In this document: positions 33,769 to 45,650 of the stretch, one piece after another | Numbering within the stretch: the first letter of the stretch is position 1 | How the letters are laid out: each line of letters begins with the position of its first letter | Source of the DNA: Coprinopsis marcescibilis | Taxonomy: Eukaryota; Basidiomycota; Agaricomycetes; Agaricales; Psathyrellaceae | DNA length: 64,000 bases | Direction of reading: 5' to 3' | NCBI GenBank assembly: GCA_004369085.1 | Contig: ML210149.1 | Location: 310,001-374,000 of the forward strand | Notes under the pieces: model-generated | What the model was told of the DNA's origin: nothing | The model's input: only the letters and a program-made list of their open reading frames with translations | Databases searched by the model: none | Position numbers and translations under genes: made by a program

Positions 33769-36700
33769 ATGGCGGTACCAGCAGGATTCTTTCCTAACGC
33801 CAACAATTTCGAAATCAACAACGCCAACTTTATTGATCAGTCAAACGTAGTGAAAGTCACCAATGTCAACAACCACAATCATGTTACGGATTCGAAAGGT
33901 ATGCGTGTTCTGTGCCCTTGAAACCTTCCCCGCTGAGCCGTATTATCGCAGGATTGGATTCGCTGTACCCTTTTATAGCGACAGGAGCGACTCACGACGC
34001 TGCAGAACGAGGCGACCCGCCAAAATGCCACGAAAACACGCGTGTTGCACTGCTGAAAAGAATAGCTTCCTTCTTCCGGGATAGGACTCCAGACCTCACT
34101 GCCCGTTTGCTGTGCGTAATTGCCCCGGCAGGTGGAGGCAAGACCGCCCTTCTCCAAACATCATCAGAAAGAGGCAAGAAAGAGGGCACCCTGGCCGCCT
34201 CTTTCTTCTTTTGGTCCACCGCTAACCAGCGCAACAACAAGGATAGGCTGGTGATAACGATTGCATACCAGCTCGCAATCAGCATTCCGTTCCTTCGGCC
34301 GTACATCATCGCGGCATACCACCAAGATGAGTTGATTACCGGAAAGAATGTGGAGAGCCAGATGCATGTGTTGCTGGTGGAGCCTACTCGACTGGCACTG
34401 CAAGCTCCTAACTGCAAGCCACATACTTGGCCAAGAGGAATCAGCATTGACGGGCTTGACGAGTGCAAAGGGGATATCAACCAGGCCGATATTCTTCGAA
34501 GCCTCTCCAAAACACTCCTCAACCCGCACAACCGGTTCCCATTCTCAATCCTTCTCGCCAGCCGACCAGAAGTTGCCATTCGAAACGCACTGGACAGCAT
34601 CCTCAAGAACGATCGGGTTCTGCGTCTCGATCTTGACCATTCACACCGACCAGACCTCGACATTCGTGTGTTCATGCAATGCGAATTCGATGCTATCAAG
34701 AAGCGGGATCCAGGCTTGCGCGACTCCTCAACTCCATGGCCAACTCAGCAGGTGTACGACCAACTTGTGCAGAACGCCTCGGGCCAATTCATCTACCCAT
34801 CTGTCGTCATCAAGTTTGTTGGTGAAACGGGAGGGAACCCTGACAAGCGACTCCAGATGGTGCTGCAAGTCAAGGCGTTGACAACCCAATCGAAGAACCC
34901 ACTCGCCATCCTCGATGGACTCTACACCAGCATCATCACTCGTGCTCAACAACAATTGGAAGTCCGCAGTGAGGATGCTATTGTCGACCCCTTGCAGACT
35001 GTCAAGATGCTTCGGTACATTTCGTCCGTAGATGTCATTGAATTCCCCATGGCCCTTTCGGCAGGCAATCCACCTGATGGCCCTGCGTCGGAGAGGCGTC
35101 GGGACCTTCGGTTCGTCGCCTTGATGTACCTGACTGTCGAAGAGGAGCTACTGGACAAGAAAAGAGTGCAGTTGCTTGACAAACTGCTTCGACTGGATCC
35201 GGGGACTACCGAGCGGTCTCTCGTAGACGTCCATTCCCTCGTCGACGTTTCGACCCTTGGGTTCTACCATCGATCGTTTCTCGATTTTCTCGACGATCAA
35301 AAGAGGTGTGCTAATCTGCATGTGCCCTCATCGAGCATCCACGAATATATCATCAATTCATGCCTTGTTCATTTGGCATCATTAGATGGTATGTCCTGCT
35401 TTCTCGCCAAATACCCTGAACCTTTTACTTAGAACTTCGTTTGCAGACGAAGAAATCTGCGCTGTCGCGGCCACAGTGTTCAAGACGGTGTATCCCAAGC
35501 ATCCAACTCAGGACTCTTACTTGATGCCTCTTGTTCGTTTTCTGAAAGGCTACGAAATACGTCGGCAACGTGTCGCGAATGGTGGTCTGAGCTGGCTAAA
35601 TTCTGACCTTGTTCGGGTGGCAACAGCCTTCGTAACGGAAGCAGTTAGCCCCTACTCTCGGCACAGGGAAAGGGACAGGTACTTCACCCCCCCAAGCCCA
35701 TATGATCAGCTTCCTGTGGTCGTACCATATACGCCTTCTCCTGTGGTCCCACACGTACCATATATGCCTTCTCCTGCTCCTGCTTCTTCCATTCGCCTCC
35801 CACAACACTCGTATCCAAGACCCTCAGTCACATATATCCCTCCTCGTGGCCCCAGTCCTATTTTGCCAAACCATTCTGACAACCCCTGGGAGATTCCATC
35901 CATATCACTGCCCTTTCCGCACGATCCTCCTTCCCGGTTGAATACACCATCTCCACACCCTTATATCCCTTCACGCGAACATTCTTCACACTCTAGGTCT
36001 CACACTGCTTACCAGCCATCTCTGATACCTTCCCCACAGCTCATTCCGAACGCATCACAATCTGTACCACACATGTGGCGTTCGGTTAAGTACAAACTTC
36101 TGACGATCGCTGATGGAATTGTGACCGGGCCTGCGTCAATTCAGTACGACCGTGGAGAAGTGGCCCGGCTGCAAAACGAAATACGACAAATGAAAACCAG
36201 CGCCAATCCCCCTCCGGTTCGAATTGGGCGATCGGTCTCCAGACCTCGTCGAAGTTACACCACACGCAAGCCTCCTGTGCCTGCTCCGCCCGTGTCGAGG
36301 TCTGTGGGAGCATCGAAACCGCCGGAAGTTCCGAAAAAGCGAGGCTTCTGGGCAAAGGTGGGCGCCCTTTTCAAGCCATCTAGGGCCAATCCTGGTCCAG
36401 TCCGAAGCCGCAGTCTCCCACCAATCCCGCCGGTGCGACGTAGTAAGTACTATTGTAATGTGTGACAACTGCTGTACGACTTTGCTCACATATTGCATAG
36501 CCAATGTCCGAGCCCTGCACCGTTCATCCTCCTCCAGCTTGATTGGACCTCACTCCTCCAGCTTAATTGCGAATGTCCCTCCTTTGGACCTAAGTATTCC
36601 GGACTTTGACAAAACGTTTGTGCATATGGATGAGGGTTTCAAGGGTACCTGGGATCCCCTCGAGTATGTCGAATGGAAATACGACAACGTGGAAATACCA

Positions 36701-38359
36701 AGCAAAACCCTTGTGGACGTCATTGGAGAGGTCAAATCTATCAAGGAAATGGGACGTTCGTTGAAAAGCTTGCCAGAGGCATCCAAAAAGTTTATCTTGA
36801 AAACGCTGCAAACTGTGAGTGAAGGTTTTAACTGCCCTGATATAATATTGATTGAAATGCTTCGCAGCTTCTGGAAATTCCGGAACTAATGGAAGAAAGT
36901 GGACACCGCAACCTTCGAAAGACAATTTTGCATCTCTTCTCTGTCACCGTGAAACATTGGGCAGGTAGTGTTGATCTAAGCGACATCAAGTTTGACGACA
37001 CCCCAATCAGAGAGCACGTCGGACGTGGATTCAAGGCGAAACTGAATCAGCAGCTGCTCGACTTATGCATTCCAACTCGTCAGGTTCACGTCGTGAGTAT
37101 GAGCCCAATATCCAAGATTTGTTCGCCTGAATGACTCTGACTTTTGAAGGATGTGGCCCTTGCCTGGGGACACCTTGAACATGACAACATATATCCTTTC
37201 TATGGGCTGTTTAAAATGCAAGGAGGTGGACGGGGACGAGGTCGCACATGCTACGTCTGGCCATGGCCACAAGGATGCGTCTCTTTGAAGGAATATTTGA
37301 AATACAATCCAACGGCAAAGAAATCCCTTCTGGTATGTAGCTCTGTTTCTAATGGTCCCGGAGGATCTTTGTTGAATTTAACTCTAGTTGCGTGACGTGC
37401 TGTGCGGATTGGAGTACCTACACGATCTTGGTATCGTGGTGTCTACATTGACAGCAGTACGTATCCTTGCACTCATAGGCTGCCCATAACATAACGGTCA
37501 ATCACTAGGCAACAGTTGTGGTCACACAATCTGGTCGTGCTTGCATCAAGAACTTCGGGCCTAATTTCCCTGCAAGAAATCGCACCAAAATCAAAGAGAT
37601 CGTTAAACATGACTATTACCTTCAAGCCCCCGAGATATATAGCGGCAAGAATTACACATTCGTGAACACGAAAGATTATGACGTGTACTCGTTTGGTTGC
37701 CTGTGCTTCGAGGTACGACTCCTCGCGCTTACTTCGACTCCCCCTGACAGACTTTCCTGTTCTAGATTCTCAGCGGCTATGACCCAATACAACCCAACCC
37801 CATTGGCAAAGCATCCGACATTGTGTATCTGAAGTTCAAAACCGAAGAAAGCGGGAAAGCGCTGGAGGAAGGCTGCGATAGTCTATGGTCACTCATCGAG
37901 GAATGTCACGGTTGGAATCAAGCATCTGAACCTGCGCGACCCACCGTTACGGAATTGCTTTCCAACCCAGCATTCGCGAATTCGACTACTCCTGACGATC
38001 GTCCCTGCAATGACTGGGCCAAGACTGTCACCCCCTCCCCTGCAGAGTTTCGAGCAGCCGTTCAGCTAGCCCATAACGATCGTGGCTTGCCATCGATTGC
38101 AATTCCGATGCCAGCGATGATGCCGATGCCAACAACGATCGTTATGCCGCCGACGATGCCGATGACAGGGATGCCAATGATTGTTCATTCCCCTTCTTCA
38201 AGCTCGTCTGGTTCTACTTTTTCAAGTAGAACCTCTGGGGACTCCAGAAGGTCGAGGAGGTCAAGGTCGAGGAGCTCGAGGTCAAGTTCAGAGGAGTCAC
38301 CGCGGAGACCGGTGTCCCCCATTGCGGTGGTGCCTCCGAATGAACCGGAGCTGTGGTAA
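33769..38359 (+). CDS. NACHT NLR-like protein with C-terminal pseudokinase (copy 2)
   Basis: A 1383-aa protein in nine exons: 33769-33898, 33952-35388, 35447-36442, 36501-36814, 36868-37092, 37150-37332, 37388-37456, 37509-37712 and 37766-38359, in frame throughout. An Asn-rich N-terminus (1-43) is followed by NACHT with Walker A Lys about 107 in APAGGGKTALL and Walker B DGLDE at about 210-214. Then come a Pro/Ser-rich linker (about 550-740), a basic-aromatic segment KKRGFWAKVGALFKPS, and a kinase-like domain from about 960. In that domain the beta3 position reads LDLCIPTR (no Lys), the catalytic loop reads GIVVSTLTA (no HRD) and DFG is NFG, yet APEIY, YDVYSFGC and ARPTVTELL remain. The tail has a Met/Pro-rich repeat and an Arg/Ser-rich stretch. 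Exons of 1437, 225, 69 and 204 nt match copy 1 exactly. There is no WD40, TPR or ankyrin array. Signalling role inferred. Confidence 0.9.
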
Positions 38360-38762
38360 TTAATCCTCATCTTAGCAATAGTATATGTTAACTACACGCT
38401 CTGAGGTCTGAACTCCAGCTCACATAATTTACTTGTTTAATTGTCCTAATGCAAACAGATGCCTTGAGTTCGTTGTTCTCTCTTCAAGTGATCCCTATTT
38501 GGAAGGCGGCTATGGACGGCCCGACATCTTATCTTATCTTCTGCAGAGCGCGTTAGGCCATCGATAGTGATCGAGTCATCTGAGAAAAGTCAGAAAGATG
38601 GACATTTCGAAGCGTTCTGTAACTTGTTTTCATTCATTCTCTACTTGGCCTTCATCAGACATAACCGCGTGAAGTGGTTGAGTAACCTTTAAATTTATTG
38701 GTATGCGAATTCCGCCGCATCGATGCGTGCATCCCGGTATTGACTAGGAACTTTCGCCAGAG
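38360..38762. other. Intergenic, no gene seen
   Basis: Boundary between the accessory block and the housekeeping gene SES1. No feature recognised. Confidence 0.5.
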
Positions 38763-40485
38763 ATGACTCTGGATATCCTTCATTTTATCGACAACAAGGG
38801 GGGCAATGCTGAGGAAATTAGGGAGTCTCAGAGAAAGAGAGGGTTGTCGGTAGAGCTGGTGGACGAGGTTATTCAGATGTACACCGACTGGGTGAAGAGT
38901 GGGTCGTCCGTTCCATCAGACATACGTGCTGACCTGGTTTTGACTGCGTTCTGCTCGTGTGTTGCTTTTGAAATAGTGGACTATGATATCAATACCTTGC
39001 GAAAGAAAGTCAACGATGTGCAAAAACAGATCTCAGCTAAGAAGAAGGTGCGGAACTAACTCTGGAAACCGGGAGAAATGCCGCTGATTTCGTGGACATC
39101 TACCTGGTTGTAGGCAAAGGAGAACGCGGATGATCTCGTTGCTGAAAAGAAAGCCATCGACACCGAGGTTGAAGTCAAGCGCAAAGAGGCAAAAGAATTT
39201 GAAGTCAAAATGCGGTTGAAAGCCTCAAATGCAGGAAACATTGTCGGAAAGAATGCCCCCGTCAGTTTGACAGAAGTAAGTAACTGTTTAGTTCGCCCAG
39301 TGCCTTCAATTCAGGCCGTATTCGCATGATGTTAGGACGACAACACTATCCTGCGCACATGGGATCCAACTGGAAGCCAAGAAGAGCCTGCTTCAAGAGC
39401 TGGCATCCTTGCCCACCACGAAGTCCTTCTCCGACTCGATGCGATGGATTTGGACAGAGGTACGGGCTCAATCAACCGTTTGGAGACTTAGATGTCCAAT
39501 CTTTATCTCCTCAGGTGCTAAGGTTGCGGGACACCGAGGGTACTACCTCACCAACGATGGCGTTGACCTTAATCAAGCCCTTATCTCATACGGCCTTGAT
39601 TTCTTAAGAAAGAAGGGCTACAAGAAAATACAGCCACCCTTCTTCATGAACAAGGATCAGATGGCCAAGACTGCTCAGCTGGAACAGTTCGACGAAGAGC
39701 TGTACAAGGTCATCGCCTCCGACGACGAGAAGTACCTTATCGCCACTTCGGAGCAGCCCATCTCCGCCTTCCACTCGGACGAATGGTTCGAAAGCCCGGA
39801 GACTCAGCTTCCTGTCAAGTACGCTGGTTACTCCACTTGCTTCAGGAAAGAGGCAGGATCTGCTGGACGAGATATGTGGGGTATCTTCCGCGTTCACCAG
39901 TTCGAGAAGGTCGAGCAGTTTGTGATTACGGATCCGGAGAAATCTTGGGAAATGTTCGACAGCATGGTCGCGACAAGCGAGGAGTTTTACCAGAGCTTGG
40001 GCTTGCGATATCGAGTCGTTGGGATCGTTTCTGGCGCTCTCAACCTTGCCGCTGCTCAGAAGTTCGACTTGGAGGCATACTTCCCATTCCAGAGGGCATA
40101 CAAGGAGCTTGTCTCGTGCTCGAACTGCACCGATTATCGTGAGTGGTTTTGCGAACTTTGCGATACCATACTAACGTGACAATATGACAGAGAGCCGAAG
40201 GCTTGAGATTCGCTGTGGTCTCAAGTCGAAAGACCAGACGAGAAAGCTGTACGTTCACATGTTGAACGGCACTCTTTGCGCAACCGAACGTGCTCTGTGT
40301 TGCTTGGTCGAGAACTATCAAACGCCCGAGGTAAGCTATTGTTGCGTTTGCTGCGACCGTTTGGCTGATTATAATGTGTGCAGGGTCTGGTCATCCCAGA
40401 AGTCTTGAGGCCGTACATGCAAGGGCGAGACTTCATCCCCTTCGTCAAGGAACTGCCAAAGGGAATGCAAAAGAAGCAACAGTAA
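38763..40485 (+). CDS. SES1: Cytosolic serine--tRNA ligase
   Basis: Charges tRNA-Ser with serine in the cytosol. The model is 452 aa in seven exons: 38763-38898, 38977-39047, 39114-39275, 39336-39459, 39515-40138, 40191-40330 and 40384-40485. The N-terminus ([28 protein letters not shown]) and the following helices ([17 protein letters not shown]) form the tRNA-binding coiled-coil arm. The class II catalytic core has [15 protein letters not shown], then [11 protein letters not shown], motif 2 [20 protein letters not shown], and motif 3-like [18 protein letters not shown]. The C-terminus ends in a basic, Gln/Lys-rich tail. The first intron (38899-38976) uses a weaker GTGGGT donor; the other junctions are standard. 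Confidence 0.96.
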
Positions 40486-40820
40486 ATAACAACTATCGGT
40501 CGAAAGTAGATGGAGTTGTCCGTATGTCCATACTGGTCGTTATCACTTCTATTCAACATATTAGCAGGTGATCAGCGAGCTTAGGATTTAATTGACGCAC
40601 CGCCTTGTTCTGTAGGAAGGAAAGAATTAACTGAAATCCGATCATTGCCGTGTTTTCGAGTTCGCTTGCCATTGAACAAGGGGGGAAGATGACTGGTGGA
40701 ACCAAGCCGGCTATCAGACAGGCAACACTGAAGCCTATTTGAATCTGGATTGACTTTTTTTTATCTACGATAATTACTTGCCCATGGCAATGACAGCATT
40801 TCTACAGCATGAGAACTACT

Positions 40821-41710
40821 AGTCCTGGTCAAAGTTGAGCTGCAACTATTGCAGTTGCAGTTGCAAGCGGCTGTGCTCCTTCCTATTCGGGAAGCCGGGC
40901 AGCCGATTCGAACCCCGCCGTGACGGGGTGTGTTTCCGCGTCGCTTCTTCTTTACAAAAATACCCTGCCCCGTCGCTATTTGCTGTACATNNNNNNNNNN
41001 NNNNNNNNNNNNNNNNNNNNNNNNNNNNNNNNNNNNNNNNNNNNNNNNNNNNNNNNNNNNNNNNNNNNNNNNNNNNNNNNNNNNNNNNNNNNNNNNNNNN
41101 NNNNNNNNNNNNNNNNNNNNNNNNNNNNNNNNNNNNNNNNNNNNNNNNNNNNNNNNNNNNNNNNNNNNNNNNNNNNNNNNNNNNNNNNNNNNNNNNNNNN
41201 NNNNNNNNNNNNNNNNNNNNNNNNNNNNNNNNNNNNNNNNNNNNNNNNNNNNNNNNNNNNNNNNNNNNNNNNNNNNNNNNNNNNNNNNNNNNNNNNNNNN
41301 NNNNNNNNNNNNNNNNNNNNNNNNNNNNNNNNNNNNNNNNTTCGTTTGAAAATCACTTTCCTTTATTAAAGAATAAATATATCACACCCCTCGCAATCTC
41401 AGGACCCTTCCACACGCATTCCAGACATTAAATTGGCTGACAACGATCACAAACTCGTATGGGAGCTTATTACTGAGGCTGAGAAGCCCGAATGTGGTTC
41501 GGAAAAGCCGAAAAAAACCAATGTAAATCACTTTTATATTCTCCAAAAATATAATATTAACCTGCCTCACCCTAGAATACGTCCGGAGACAGCGAGAGCA
41601 AGGTTGCTTCGGGCGGAGTCAGAATTTGTAATGTACCTTCCTAAACGAGCATGAGCACAGCCGCTTGCAACTGCAACTGCAATAGTTGCAGCTCAACTTT
41701 GACCAGGACT
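40821..41710. mobile_element. Terminal-inverted-repeat element with assembly gap
   Basis: Two perfect 58-bp inverted repeats, 40821-40878 and 41653-41710, bound an 890-bp span (real length unknown because of the gap). The repeats start AGTCCTGGTCAAAGTTGAGC and contain short tandem GCAACT-like units. ACT lies outside both ends, a possible 3-bp target duplication. The visible interior shows no transposase. The gap falls inside the element, as expected when long inverted repeats or multicopy sequence break an assembly. Its right end is 118 bp upstream of the proteasome beta-4 start. Confidence 0.75.
40991..41340. other. Assembly gap (run of N)
   Basis: 350 undetermined bases. The true length is unknown. 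Open frames passing through the Ns are artefacts. Confidence 0.99.
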
Positions 41711-41828
41711 ACTGTCGGACAAGTCGTCCAGTCGGTGGCAATGGCAACTGTTGGGGTTAGGGTTTAACCTGTTAGTACGCGTCGTCGCTACGCGTAATTA
41801 TCTTGCTGGACTTGTACCACTACACGAC

Positions 41829-42520
41829 ATGGAGACTTCGTTCGCAATTACGGGCAAAGGATATGTTATCGTTGCAGCAGATACGACCGCTGCACGCTCC
41901 ATTGTCAAGATGAAGATCGACGAGGACAAGATCAAGGCCCTAGGTCCTCATCTACTGATGGCATATTCTGGAGAACCAGGTTTGTGCCTCCTTTCAAGCC
42001 CATTCGATACCGCCGATCCTCAATGTCTTCGCAGGCGACACTGTACAGTTTGCTGAATACGTCGAACGCAATATCCGGCTATACCAGATTCGCAATACCC
42101 ATGCTTTGAGACCGGCAGCAGCAGCATCATGGATTCGACGTGCACTAGCAGATTCACTACGTTCCAGGAACCCATATTCTGTCAATCTTCTCATCGGCGG
42201 ATACGATACCGCTACATATGAACCACATCTCTACTGGGTTGACTACCTAGGAACCATCTCCCGCGTACCGTTTGCTGCTCATGGCTATGGCGCGTACTTT
42301 GGTCTCAGTTTGCTCGACAGGTACGTCGACCATCGACCTGGTGTGGTGATGCATCTTATCCCCGAATGATAGATATCATAATCCCGACGCATCGCTGGAG
42401 GAAGGTCTCGAAACGCTCAAACGGTGTATCGACGAGGTTTCAAAGCGTCTGGTGGTATCGCCGGGCAAGTACAAAGTCAAAGTTGTTGACAAAGACGGCG
42501 TACGCGAAATCGAGATCTAG
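41829..42520 (+). CDS. PRE1: 20S proteasome subunit beta type-2 (beta-4)
   Basis: A non-catalytic beta-4 subunit of the 20S proteasome core (yeast Pre1, human PSMB2). The model is 194 aa in three exons: 41829-41979, 42035-42320 and 42373-42520. It starts [20 protein letters not shown] with no propeptide and no catalytic Thr1, as expected. Typical blocks follow: [56 protein letters not shown] and [12 protein letters not shown] at the end. Length matches the family. Its promoter region abuts a terminal-inverted-repeat element. Confidence 0.97.
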
Positions 42521-43174
42521 TCTCAGTCTAGATGCCTCATATACGAGTAGATTAATGACTTGTCTGACTCTGACAACTTTCTGCAGCTCATGGCTTACTT
42601 TCGATCTGTAATTCTATGCGACGTGTACTCGAGCCCCTGGGGGATTGGAGATCGTGTCAAGCTGTCGTCAAGCTATCCGAGGCGCCTTTTTCCTTGCTGT
42701 TTCGGCTATGTTCTGGCGTAATCAGTGTTGCTAGACTTTGAAATGCGACCTCGCCCCACTGTGTTTACTAGCAGTTCATTCTGTGACGCCTCGTTCTTCT
42801 TGACGCAGATCAGTGAGTACTCCGAATAGTCAGCAAGTGGCCGGGGCCCATGCGCGAGAAGAACGGCTGTTGTGTTCGTAACTTTGATTGCTCGGGACTT
42901 GTGTAGACACTATCCCCTTGTATCTTTCACTGATGAGACGGCTGGAATCAGCGCTTACATCCTCCTCCATGTCCCTCCATGTCCTTTTCTTCCTCTACTT
43001 GCATGCCTTCACCTTTCGCCGACGCGATATGAGATTGCTCAGCGGCACAACTTTGACACAGCCACGTCTATGTTGTGCTGACGTGGCTGTGCAACCATTC
43101 TTCCCGCAAATTCTTGTTCCTTGTATACCAGCGTCCATACTCTGCCGGAAACTACCACAGTAAATGCTGCTGGC
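42521..43174. other. Intergenic, no gene seen
   Basis: Spacer between PRE1 and the glycosyltransferase gene on the same strand. No feature recognised. Confidence 0.5.
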
Positions 43175-45650
43175 ATGACCAAGGATACACATCTGCCTGT
43201 TTACTCTCCTGGAGAGGAATCACCGGAGCGACGACTCAAACCGGGGCCACCTCAACCCTGGACAAGTCCGGTCTTTGTATCGATTCCTGGCGTTCACAAT
43301 CGTCGGCTTCGTATCTACGTCCCTAATGTCGTGCTTCTCCAACGTCTACGGCTTTCACGACTGCGGCGGAAACGAGGATCGGTTTTTGTTGGGATCTTGT
43401 GCCTGTCCCTGTTTTTCGCGGTGCTTTTGATGACAAGAGGAATGTCGGGGTCAGATTGGAAACATGAGTGGCAGAATACCGTCGGGGAGCCTGCGACGCT
43501 TGTCTTTCATCGGAAAGACTTGCAGCAGATTTGGAAATGGGAGATTGATAGTGGTCACTATCCTAGTCGCGCTTCGAGTGAGTTTTTTGCCTGTTTTCTA
43601 CCGCGAACATAGTGCTAACGAGATAACTATTTGCAGTACCCAGACAAATCGGAATGAAAGAAACGCTGTATAATCCTGTAGTGCCTTTTAAGGCTTCGAA
43701 ACCCAAGCCTCGACCCCATTATCCGGAGGCTGAATACGTAGTTACAGATGCTATTGGAACAGGGCCGAAGCGGATCTACCTCGATATCCAGAGTCAACCA
43801 CCAAACGTCGCATACCCACCCCGGCCGGTCCCTGGGAGCATAGCTGATCTGGATGAAGTTATGCGGCATTGCGATTTCAGTAAAAACAAGGTACGTTGTA
43901 TCCCTACGCGACTTGTCTCTTTTTGTCGTCCACCCTCTAACTCAGATTTTGCGGTGTAGTATGTGCGAGATTGCCTTGAGGTTCTTCGGATTGGTGGAGG
44001 GTTGGATAACGGGCAGAGGTTCCGACGTGAGGATTTGGACGAGTGGAAGTATGTCTATGTGGAGAAGCCAGTTAACGAAACGGAAGAGACGCCCCGGCAA
44101 CCAACACAGGATAGTCGAGGTCCACAACGGAAGGCTCCTGTGGATCCCGATGAAGGGCTGGCGAAGAGAAAGGGTGTCGAATGGGAGCCTCAGGTGATCC
44201 TTTCGAGGCCACCGATTCAACCCTCCTTACCCCAAAGCGCTGATCCTTGCGACCCAGAGCATCCCCGCATCTTCCACATGTTTTGGACAGGGCCGTTTAC
44301 GGACAAACCGTATATGGCGTTGCTGTCGTTTTTGTATACGCAGAACACTGGCCTTCATTTGAAGGAGTGGCCCACGTCTTCCAAGGTCTGCCGCCCACAG
44401 TTCTGGATGTGGATTAACCCTGGGCCGGCTGCTGCTGTACCCAACCCAAATGCTGTTCAGGATATGTTCACGCAGCTCAAGCAGAGCCCTTGGGCAACAC
44501 CCTTCCTGCACCCCAGGTTCAAGGACATTATTCATTTCAAACTCTGGAATACTACGGAACACCTGGACGGCGTACCCGAAATAAAGGAAGAATGGAGGAG
44601 TTTACAAGAGTCTCTGTTTAATTCTGGTGGCCATATTATCAGCGTCAAGAAGAAGAATATTACGACAACTGCCTCTGGTACTACGGGGACTGCTGTTGCT
44701 GAGGACGACTTAACGAATCGCGCTGGATCGAAATCATCCTCCTCTTACGACCGGCTGTCAGTTATCCTTTCGGACATGGCGCGTTTTGTCCTCTGCCATC
44801 GGTTTGGTGGCATCTACCTCGACGCTGATACCATCCTTCTTCGCGATTGGGAGGAGTTGTGGGGGTATAAAGGTGCTTTCGCATATCGATGGTCGCGACT
44901 TCCAAAGTACAATACGGCGGTTCTCAAGATGAACAAGAACAGTGCGCTTGGGACATTCCTGTTCAGGACAGCGTTGAAGAATGGATTGGATTTCCACCCA
45001 ATGACAGTGTCTAGGTATACTGCGGATGCCCACCTCCAAGGACTTCTGTTACGTTTACCTGATGCGTTATTTGACTCGGCGTGGCTGAACACAGAAGACT
45101 ATCAGAGGGATCGACCACCACAGCCGTTCTTTACGGAGTAAGTTATTTGGCTTCATAGTTGCCTGTACGATCTGACGGGGCGTTTGTACAGATTTAAACA
45201 TTTGTTTGAAACTCCTCAGCAAAGCAGTGCTTCTCCCCAGGCACTTGGGTTTCATGGCTTCTTCAGGGGAGCATACTCATACCACTTCCATAATTTTTGG
45301 TAGGTTCCCTAACCTGGTTCGATCGTGGCGAGTCTAACGGTGTCTGCAGGTGGAAACCTTTTGATTCAGCGCGAAATTGGCCGGACCTTGGACCGCGATT
45401 CAAAGTTGCGGAGAACGCTGCTCGTGCAGCCTTAATGACCAAGAAGGAGCCTGATACTCCTCTCACTGGTGCAGCTCAAGCTGTCGTCGAAAGTAATGGT
45501 CGAACCATCAGCCAAGCTCCTCCATACCTTGTGACCCCTGACAACGACAAGCGGGATTTGGATTGGTCAACTGTGTTGAAACGGACATTCGAAGCATATC
45601 TTAGAGGAGAAATTCCCAACATGTATGGAGAATGGCTGACATGGTCTTGA
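43175..45650 (+). CDS. Golgi-type glycosyltransferase with DXD motif (GT32-like)
   Basis: A 747-aa type II membrane protein in five exons: 43175-43577, 43637-43890, 43960-45137, 45192-45299 and 45350-45650. A basic cytosolic tail is followed by one membrane anchor (VGILCLSLFFAVLLM, about residues 70-90). The catalytic region carries PRIFHMFWTGPFTDKPYMA, and later ILSDMARFVLCHRFGGIYLD running into DADTILLRDW. That DxD sugar-nucleotide/metal motif and its GGIY lead-in are typical of the Gly_transf_sug (GT32) family. The C-terminal HFHNFWWKPFD block is formed across the fourth intron. A role in protein or lipid glycosylation in the Golgi is likely; donor and acceptor are unknown. An ATG 54 nt upstream (43121) is in frame but less likely. 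Confidence 0.88.

Noticed and set aside
40886..40920. tRNA-like B-box sequence (GATTCGAACCCC) beside the gap
   Set aside because: The flanks do not form a T-arm or acceptor stem and no A box is visible, so it is not called as a tRNA or SINE.
40835..41431. Open frames of 126-198 aa spanning the run of Ns
   Set aside because: They exist only because undetermined bases contain no stop codons.
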